DNA of 64,000 nt, taken from contig OX387185.1 in NCBI GenBank assembly GCA_947561395.2, forward strand, positions 17,758,366 through 17,822,365, written 5' to 3'. The translations under genes were made by a program, and so were the position numbers. The notes beneath the pieces were generated by a model that saw only the letters and a program-made list of their open reading frames with translations, searched no databases and was not told the origin of the DNA. Positions 56,814 to 64,000 of the stretch are shown piece by piece (within the stretch, counting starts at the first letter, position 1; every line of letters starts with the position of its first letter). This DNA comes from Buxus sempervirens (Eukaryota; Streptophyta; Magnoliopsida; Buxales; Buxaceae).

Positions 56814-58535
56814 ATGGCTTTCTCTTCTGCCAATGAATCTCCTCCTGCAAGACAACCTGTTAGATCAAAACCTCCTAATCTCACCAGGTACAATATTGTG
56901 GATTCCTTCTATGATAGGTGGGTTAACTCCATGACCCTCGATGAGAAAATTCGCTGGGATTCCATCAACTTAGGCCACATCCTACACCTCCCTAAAATTC
57001 CCTTTAGATGGGAAATCATTGAAGCTTTGATTGGACATTGGGTTCCTGAATTGAATCTCTTCCGCTTTGATGACAAAGAGATGACTCCTACCATAGAAGA
57101 AATTGAAACCATCCTTGGCCTAAGGTTTTCTGAAAAAGTGGTGAACCCGCCCCTAAAGACTAGCTACAAAAAGGAGGCCTCTACCTTCTTGGGTATAGGG
57201 AAGAGAGACTTAGGAAATTCTGATACCCTATTGACCTTGTCCAAGACCTTTTTGACTAAAAAACTTCTAAGGAGTGGGGACAAGGATGCCAGGTTTAATG
57301 CTTTGACTCTGATAGTGGTCAAACAGTTGCTCTTTCAACGGGGTGACGACCAGGTTGACTTGGCTCTTATCTCAGTTATCTGCCAGGTTAGGGAACGTAA
57401 GAGATTGGCTCCTATGATCTTGGCAGAGATATACCAGGCCTTGACTGACTGCTATTTCAGAAAGAAGAAACGCTTCCTTGCCTGCACCCCTATCCTATAG
57501 ATAAAAATAATAATTTTTTTTTTCTTCTTCTGCTCTTTTTCTTTTCTTTCTTTCTTTTTTTTTCTTCATTTTTTTTCTTTTTTTTTCTTTTCTTTTTGTT
57601 TTCTTCTTTTTTTTTCTTTTGAAATAAATTGAAATTCTCCCCTTTTCTGCAGCTTTGGTTGCTTGACCACCTGAGTCAGGTTGAAGAGATAACTCGCCGC
57701 TTCTTTCCAAGATTGAAAGTTCCTGTTCTGATGAGCCACAGGGGTTGTCCTAATATCCAAGGCGGCAAGCAAGGATGGTTCACTTTCTTGGGTACTCTCC
57801 AGGATGATCAAGTGAGATGGCCTGGCACTTATCAGCCCAATCTAGAGACAGTGATCAGCTTCAGAGATAGGAAATTTTTGGTCCTGGCAGGCTTGAAATC
57901 TGCTGTTCTCTATCTTCCTTCGGCAGTTTGGAGCGACCCAGGGAATTATGATCCAGACTGGCTATGAAAGATTTGTAGGGCCACTTACATTAGCCACCAT
58001 GGGGCTAAATACTCAATTAATGAATGAGTGGTCCTATGTTCGCTTTCTGCGGGGTCCAGTCTTTTCTGAGTCCCATGTGAAGGACTATCATTTCTGGATC
58101 AAAGAGCAGGTGCAGAGTCATGCCCCAGTACCAGAGGATCCTCCTGCAGTTCTTCCCCTTACTTATGAGGACATTCTGGAGTCTGAAAGGGAAACCCACA
58201 AGCGGCTTCAACAAATTTGGGTACGAGAAGCACAAGAGCTTAGGATAAAGGGTATTGATCTGGAGAGGCAACTTGAAGAGCAGAGGTCTTGCCGCATTGC
58301 CATGGAGAAGAAACTTGAAGAACAAAGGCAGGCTCGTCGCTTTGAAGTCCGAGCGATGCGGAAGAAATATCAGGATTCCTTGGCTGACCTTAGGGCGTTG
58401 AAGATCAAGCAATCATTTTCAGATGAGATCATCTCCTTTTTGAGCAATCCTGATGCAAAGGGAGCTTCTGGAATCATTGCAACTCAGGCTGCTAGGATTA
58501 GGGAGCTTGAGGAGCAGTTAGGGAATATGGATTAG
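56814..58535 (+). pseudogene. Antisense DUF7745-like gene of element E, two exons
   Basis: Homologous along its length to the sense ORF1 of element A: LFRFDDKEMTPTIEEIETIL, YKKEASTFLGI, LSKTFLTKKL, LTLIVVKQLLF, ILAEIYQAL. Exon 1 (56814-57500) ends at CTATAG|ATAAAA, where a donor GT has apparently become AT. The intron (57501-57652) is pyrimidine-rich and ends TTCTGCAG. Exon 2 resumes LWLLDHL, matching IWLQDHL of A. Near 57910-57930 a small deletion changes frame (to RQFGATQGIM), and the rest is open to 58535. The C-terminus is a long coiled coil (ERETHKRLQQIW through RIRELEEQLG). It is transcribed toward pol, which ends 935 bp away on the other strand. Confidence 0.85.
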
Positions 58536-59469
58536 ATTCTTTTTTTCTTTTCTCCTTTTTTTTTTCTTTTTTCCATACCTTTATACAAAGCAAATTCCAA
58601 TAGTGGAAAGACAATAGATATAATTCAAAAGTAGGTTTTATATTATTGGCCTTAGAATTCTCAAATGCTTGTAAAAACAGAAGTTTTATGAAAAAGTATT
58701 TGATTTCTCATCATTGGCCAAAGTATAGTTTTTTTTGTTTTTTTTTTGAAAGCTTATCTAAAACACTTAATCACATATAATCAAAGGAATTAAAATCAGG
58801 TTGAATAATGAAAAGGGTAGTCCAAGCAATAGGGAGAGACCAAATATGTCTCCCCTATAACCTTTAGAATCATCCCCAAATGGCTTTTTATTCATGACTA
58901 ATCCTGCTAATCTGTTCAATTTCCAGTGCTCATGCTGACTTCAAATTTGGACCACATGATCAACTCAACCCTTTATTCTTCTTTCTTTTCTTTTTTTTTT
59001 TCATCCGCCCCTATTGCCCCTAGTGCCAATTACGGTTTTCACTAGGGCCGGCTTCTGTATTCCGTCATCACCAATCTTACTCTGAAAGTTGAATGAACAT
59101 ACTAAAATCACCAAGGGCTTAATAATAGGACGAAACAAAGGCTAAGCTCGATTTATGAAAGAAAAGGTATTAAAGGCTCAAATTTTCTAAGTGTGAAAAT
59201 AGGTCAACCAGACTTACAGTCATGATGAACTTGACCCCATTCCCTTTTTTTGTATATGACTTTCATTTGCCACTATTTTTCTTCTCTTTTTTTTTCTTTC
59301 TCTTTTTGTCCCTATTGGCTTTGCCCCTATTGGCCTTGCCCCAGTATAAGACAATAAGTCCAGTTTAGGTTTATCAAAGAAGACGAAAGGCTCAAATTGG
59401 CTTGACTAGGGATGAAAATTTAGGGAAATATAGAAATATGGCCTCAAATCATTTTCTAGTAATATTCAT
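58536..59469. other. Convergent intergenic region between antisense gene and integrase
   Basis: No gene is seen. Several T/C-rich runs (58542-58572, 58730-58748, 58983-59001, 59280-59310) alternate with AT-rich sequence. The stretch near 59120-59180 matches the 3' untranslated region of element A. The plus-strand gene and the minus-strand pol both end here, so their transcripts may overlap. Confidence 0.65.
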
Positions 59470-60660
59470 TCAAGGAAAATATCTCTTTACTGCATCAGAG
59501 TTAATTGGCTTAGGAAAATCTTTCCCATCCATGAGAGCACCCCCTGACAGGACCTTTTTGACAACATAAGGCCCTTCCCAATTTGGTTTGAATTTTCCAC
59601 GAGGGTCTTCCAAAACGGGTAAAATTTTCTTCAATATTAAATTTCCTTCTTGGAAAGTTCTGGGCTTCACCTTCTTATTGTAAGCCTTGGACATTCTCTT
59701 CTGATACAATTGGCCATGACAAAGCGCCTTCAAACGCTTTTCCTCTATTAGATTGAGTTGATCATGTTTTGACTGTATCCATTCAGCTTCTTCTAATTTA
59801 GCTTCCATTAGCACTCTTAATGAAGGGATTTCTACTTCCACTGGTAAAACCGCTTCCATCCCATATACTAAAGAATACGGGGTTGCCCCTGTAGAAGTCC
59901 GAATCAAGGTTCTGTAAGCATGTAGAGCAAGTGGCGACATTTCATGCCAATATTTAAAACTCACTACCATCTTCTGAATGATTTTCTTTATGTTCTTATT
60001 TGCTGCTTCTACTGCCCCATTTATCTTAGGTCTGTATGGAGCTGATTTGTGATGGGTAATCTGAAATTGTTCACACATCTTCCTCATGTCCTTGTTCTTA
60101 AGGTTTAAAGCATTGTCTGATACTATGGCACTTGGCAAACCATAGCGACAAATGATATTGTGCTTCAAGAATTTTAGAACGTGGCTACTTGTGATGTTTG
60201 CATATGAAGCTGCGTCTACCCACTTGGTGAAGTAATCAATTGCTACAAGTATAAACCTGTGTCCATTTGATGCCTTTGGAGAGATCATTCCAATGACGTC
60301 TATACCCCACATGGAGAAGGGCCATGGAGATGTCATGTTGTGCAACTCACTTGGGGGCGCATTCTTATTATCAGCATACACTTGGTATAAATGACACCTT
60401 TTGACATGTATATAGTAATCGTGCTCCATTGTCGACCAGTAATATCCCAATCGCAGAATCTTCTTGGCAAGCATGTGCCCGTTCATATGGGGTCCACAAA
60501 CTCCTCCATGTGCAGTTTCAACTAACCTTTTTGACTCGGTCTTGGCAACACATCTAAGTAGGATATCGTTGTGTGATCTTTTGTACAACTGCCCACCACT
60601 TAATAAGAACTGTCCTGCCAACCTTCGTATTGTCCTTTTCTCAGTAGAAGTGACGTCTTA
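59470..60660 (-). pseudogene. Element E integrase
   Basis: From the TAA at 60658-60660 to the terminal YFP stop. The N-terminal finger reads AHGGVCGPHMNGH and RCHLYQVY, so the last zinc Cys is Tyr. The core has WGIDVIGMI, VSDNALNL and NGAVEAANK (the D, D, E triad is present). The C-terminus runs STGATPYSLVYGMEAVLPVE to RGKFKPNWEGPYVVKKVL. There is a short deletion in ALILQEMDG relative to A. Catalytic residues are intact; the zinc finger is damaged. Confidence 0.93.
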
Positions 60661-61602
60661 TGGCAAATTCCAGTCATTTAGGAAGTTCTTAATATCTTGA
60701 AACCATGGTACTTCTTCTTCTAGTGTTTCTTCTAGAACAAGGCAATAAGCTGGTTCATCTCTGACTTCAATTTCCAGTGGTCTAATATCAACACCTTCTG
60801 GCATATTGACCATTGAAGCCAATGTGGCTAAAGCATCCGTAAACTGGTTTTTGGCCCTTGGCATATAATTGAAGGAAATTCGAGTGAATTTGGTGCTTAC
60901 TTCTTCTAAATACTGGTGATAGGGGATCAATTTGTGATCCTTTGTTTTCTATTCACCAGTTGTTTGGAAGATGATAAGACTCGAATCTCCATATACGTCA
61001 AGTTCCTCCACTTCATGGTCTAAGGCTGCTTGTAACCCAATTATGCATGCTTCATACTCTGCAATATTGTTTGTGCATTGGAACCTTAACTTCATTGTGA
61101 TTGGGATGTGTGCCCCATCTGGCTTGATCAAAACAGCCTCTATTCCATTTCCATTCATATTGGCGGCCCCATCAAAGAACATTTGCCAAGAGCTTTCACC
61201 TTCTTCTTCTTCAGTAAACAGGATTGCCTCATCAGGGAAATTATTCTTCAAAGGTTGGTATTCCGGTAAAGGGTGTGCAGCTAAGTGATCAGCAATGGCT
61301 TGACCCTAAATAGCTTTCTGTGTGATATAGGTGAGGTCAAATTCAGAGAGTAACAACTGCCACTTTGCTGTTCTGCCAGTTAAAGCCGGTTTCTCAAATA
61401 AATACTTCAAAGGATCCATTCGGGATATCAATAAGGTGGAATGACTAAGGAAATAATGCATCAGTCTTTGAATTGCCCACACTAAAGCACAACAAGTCTT
61501 TTCCAAAGGGGAATACTTTGCTTCATATTCTGTAAATTTCTTGCGTAGGTAATAAATCGCCCTTTCCTTTCTGCTTGTATCGTCATGCTGCCCCAAGACA
61601 CC
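60661..61602 (-). pseudogene. Element E RNase H and second RNase H
   Basis: The first RNase H reads GQHDDTSRKERAIYYL, SRMDPLKYLFEKP and AKWQLLLSEFDLTY. The second, archaeal-type RNase H reads WQMFFDGAANMNG, TNNIAEYEA, YGDSSLIIFQ and PRAKNQFTDALATLAS. In-frame stops follow ITQKAI (near 61303) and TTGE (near 60946). The order matches element A. Confidence 0.92.
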
Positions 61603-62414
61603 CCATTGACGTCTCCAAAACTGACAAGTATAAAATCAATGTTCTTCTTGGAGTTGGTGGCACTAGCATAGGTGGGTTCAATAAATATTCCTTTATTGTG
61701 TCAAAGGCTTCTTGGCAATCGTCATTCCAGACCGTCGGGTTGTTCTTTCTCAAAAGCTTAAAGATTGGTTCACAGATAGCAGTGAGCTGTGCTATGAACC
61801 GGCTTATGTACTGAATCCTTCCAAGAAAACCACGAACTTACTTCTCCGTTCTAGGTGATGGCATTTCAATGATTGCTTTAGCTTTAGCTGGGTCAATCTC
61901 AATTCCCCTTCTGCTTACTATAAAGCCCAATAATTTTCCTGATGTAGCCCCAAAGACACATTTTGCAGGGTTAAGCCTTAGACTGTATTTCCTGAGCCGG
62001 TCAAACACCTTCTTCAAGTTGATCAGGTGGTCTTCTTCTTCATATGATTTGGCTATCATATCATCCACATAGACCTCCATCTCTTTATGGATCATATCAT
62101 GGAATAAGGCTGTCATGGCCCGCTGGTAGGTTGCCCCGGCGTTTTAAGCCCAAATGGCATGACAGTGTAGTTGAAGGTACCCCAAGGTGTAATGAAGGCC
62201 GTTTTTTCTTGATCCTCCTTAGCCATCTTAATTTGATTGTACCCAGAAAACCTGCCATGAATGAGAAAAGGCTATGTACAGCAGTGTTGTCCACCAATGT
62301 GTCGATGTGTGGAAGTGGAAAATCGTCCTTTGGGCTTGCCTTATTCAAGTCTCTGTAGTCTACACACATTCTGACATTTCCGTCCTTCTTTGGTACTGGC
62401 ACTATATTTGCAAG
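61603..62414 (-). pseudogene. Element E reverse transcriptase
   Basis: The fragments show PVPKKDGNVRMCVDYRDLNKASPKDDFPLPHID, EVYVDDMIAKS, LRLNPAKCVFGA and VRGFLG. A frameshift between 62150 and 62260 follows FSFMAGF. TAA follows PRTEK (near 61838), and a one-base loss near 61603 shifts the frame again before GQHDD. The YVDD catalytic motif survives. Confidence 0.92.
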
Positions 62415-63440
62415 TCATTCAGGGTACGTGGAGACTGCCAAAAATCCCGCTTGGAATTGTTTAACCACTTCATCTTTGACCTTCAATGTCCATTCAGGTT
62501 TCAACTTTCTTAACTTCTGCTTAACTGGCTTAACATCTGGTAGAATTAGTAGCCTGTGCACAACCATGTCCGTGTCTAACCCTGGCATATCCCGATACGA
62601 CCATGCAAATACATCTTCATAATCAGCCAAGAACTGTATCATTTCATCCCGCTGTACCTCAGATAGGCATACCCCAATCTTTACTATTTTTGGGTCATCT
62701 TCGGTCCCTAGGTTTATTGATATGGTCTCTTCAATATTGAGTTGGACCCCCTTTTCATGACGCTCCAATTGATATGTGATTTCTTTTGGAGGGTTGTCTC
62801 CTTCGTCCTCGGTCTCTTCCTCAACCCCCATTAGGTCAAAGTCGAGCTCAAGGTCGAAGTCATACTCAACCTGATCCAATTCCGTTTGTTTATATGGTTC
62901 ATAAGTGGTTTGGACCTTTTTGAAAAATTTATCTTTTCTATAAAAGATTGAAAAATCTTTTTGTGTTTTTTGAGAGCCTTCTACAAAATCTTTTCCTGAA
63001 GACGAAGGCTCATTAAAACCTTCAGGAAAAGGGCATTCTACTAATGGAGTTTTTTTTTTGGAAGCCATGTCTGTTTGCCAAACAAACGCGGCTTCAAAAA
63101 TAAGGGGAGTTTCCTCCCAATTGTTCAACATAAAACAATCTGGGGCAGGGATACAAGCCTGCTCCTCAAGCTCAGGGCCCGCATCTGAAATCACCAGTAC
63201 TGGGTGAGTTGCATCGCCTGCTTCTTCTGTAGGGCTTGTCCCAGATGGAACTTCTACTGCAGCCCAATCAATGAAAGGTAGCTCCTCTACTCTTTCTTCT
63301 TGGTTGCCTTCAGTCATGGCAAAAAAGGCTCCAATGTCCTCAGAAAAATCATGCTCCTGTTCTGGCTGTGGCCCAGGCCCACCCAATGCTTGTGGAGGTG
63401 GAGGTGGAACATATGGTTGCAAGGTTGAGGACTTGGGTTT
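62415..63440 (-). pseudogene. Element E protease-RT linker
   Basis: An open 340-codon stretch: Pro-rich (YVPPPPPQALGGPGPQ), acidic blocks with LPFIDWAAVEV, LDQVEYDFDLELDFDLMG, YQLERHEKGVQLNIEETISINLG, then VFAWSYRDMPGLDTDMVVHRL and KLRKLKPEWTLKVKDEV. It stops at TGA 62415-62417 in the conserved YPEWLANIV, where TGG is expected. TAA at 63441-63443 bounds it upstream. Confidence 0.9.
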
Positions 63441-64000
63441 TTAGAATGGGTTGATGTTATAGTATGGAGGTTTGGACTGATCCTGGGGAGGAGACAGCTA
63501 AATCATATGAGAAAGCTTTGGAAAAGTTTCCATGATGTGAGGGAATTTCATATCTTCCATCTCCTTCTGTATTCTCCAATTCCTTGGCTTGGACCCCAAT
63601 CCTGCTCTGTGGATCATCTTCTTAACCTTTATCGGTTCTATCCTTCCTTACAGGTTAACCCCCAGACCTTTTCCAAGGTGGAAATTGTACTTTTCCAGTA
63701 CTTTCTTGACCATTTTTTCAGCACAGGTCAACTTTCCTTCTTTTTCCTGATACCCCCAGGTATAAAATTCATAGTTTCAAACTGGAAAGAGTGAAATGTC
63801 ATCTTGTCAGCAGTCATTTCCATGTTTATGTAGGGTACATCAGGGGACCACATGGGAGGAACCAAGTTTTCAGCTAGGACAGTAATTTTGCCCTCTAATA
63901 TATTTGACTTTTTGGTGGAGGGTAGATGGTATAGCCCTAGCTGTGTGAATCCACGGCCTTCCTAGGAGTAGGTTGAAGGCTGCAGGTATATCCATCACTT
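63441..64000 (-). pseudogene. Element E protease C-terminus and G-patch-like segment
   Basis: At the right edge the minus strand encodes [22 protein letters not shown], the second half of the aspartic protease. VKKVLEKYNFHLGKGLGVNL (about 63655-63715), G-patch-like, follows. TAG at 63498-63500 and TAA at 63441-63443 break the frame. The catalytic Asp would lie beyond 64000. Confidence 0.88.

Larger units (their letters stand above)
45466..64000 (-). mobile_element. Element E: Ogre-type retrotransposon with two antisense genes
   Basis: The minus-strand element runs from its polypurine tract to beyond the right edge. In sense order it has part of the protease, the linker, RT, two RNase H domains, integrase (to 59470) and a very long 3' region (45466-59469). 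That region holds two plus-strand genes: a DUF7745-like gene and a PMD gene. The region is interrupted by LTR-derived sequence at 47211-52331. Antisense extra ORFs downstream of pol are a known feature of some Tat-lineage elements; two spliced ones together are notable. Confidence 0.85.

Noticed and set aside
1-64000. tRNA, rRNA or small structured RNA genes
   Set aside because: I looked for tRNA-like A and B boxes and rRNA cores by eye and saw none. The tRNA-like 18-mers are primer-binding sites.

Overview
The window is plant nuclear DNA made almost entirely of nested LTR retrotransposons. Nothing in it looks like an ordinary single-copy host gene, and I saw no rRNA, tRNA or bacterial feature. 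The coding remains belong to the Ty3/gypsy Tat/Ogre group. They have very long LTRs, a gag with a CCHC-like knuckle, a DNG-type aspartic protease followed by a G-patch-like segment, RT, two successive RNase H domains and an integrase. The host is an angiosperm, probably with a large genome; I cannot name the species. All boundaries were placed by eye from TG...CA ends, 5-bp target duplications, primer-binding sites and polypurine tracts.

Layout. Element A (minus strand, from before base 1 to 25806) is nearly complete: 3' LTR (1-4337), polypurine tract, integrase/RNase H/RT/protease/gag (6126-16042), repeats, a sense accessory ORF (20638-22071), primer site and 5' LTR (23400-25806). It carries three nested solo LTRs (1304-3658, 6569-8845, 16278-19355) and lies inside the pol of element B. 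Element B (minus, 25807-39800; its 3' half is beyond the left edge) contains two more solo LTRs (26320-28150, 31757-34116). B lies in a partial LTR 'X' (39801-40717), which lies in the gag of element D (40718-42996). D abuts an LTR (42997-45465) that is also the 3' LTR of element E (45466 to beyond 64000), so D and E share one LTR in tandem.

Element E is the most interesting part. Between its polypurine tract and the end of pol it carries two genes in antisense (plus strand). One is a six-exon plant-mobile-domain (PMD) gene (promoter near 45900, coding exons 53550-56376). The other is a two-exon gene (56814-58535) homologous to the sense ORF1 of element A (a family I would call DUF7745 from memory). 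Each antisense gene has its own TATA box preceded by an array of short CG-rich inverted repeats. Arrays of the same design lie upstream of the TATA box in every Ogre-type LTR here whose U3 is complete, except the diverged solo LTR at 16278-19355. The motif differs between families, but it matches between E's own LTR and its PMD promoter. My best candidate for an undescribed system is therefore a retrotransposon with antisense cargo genes whose promoters share palindromic elements with the LTR, possibly as targets of element-encoded proteins. The link to binding or anti-silencing is inference only.

State of decay. A's gag-pro-pol is one frame without frameshifts, broken only by nonsense codons, two of which may be removed by a predicted in-frame intron. 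B and E have frameshifts as well. E's PMD gene keeps all its splice sites but has two nonsense codons. E's second antisense gene has a frameshift and a degraded splice donor.
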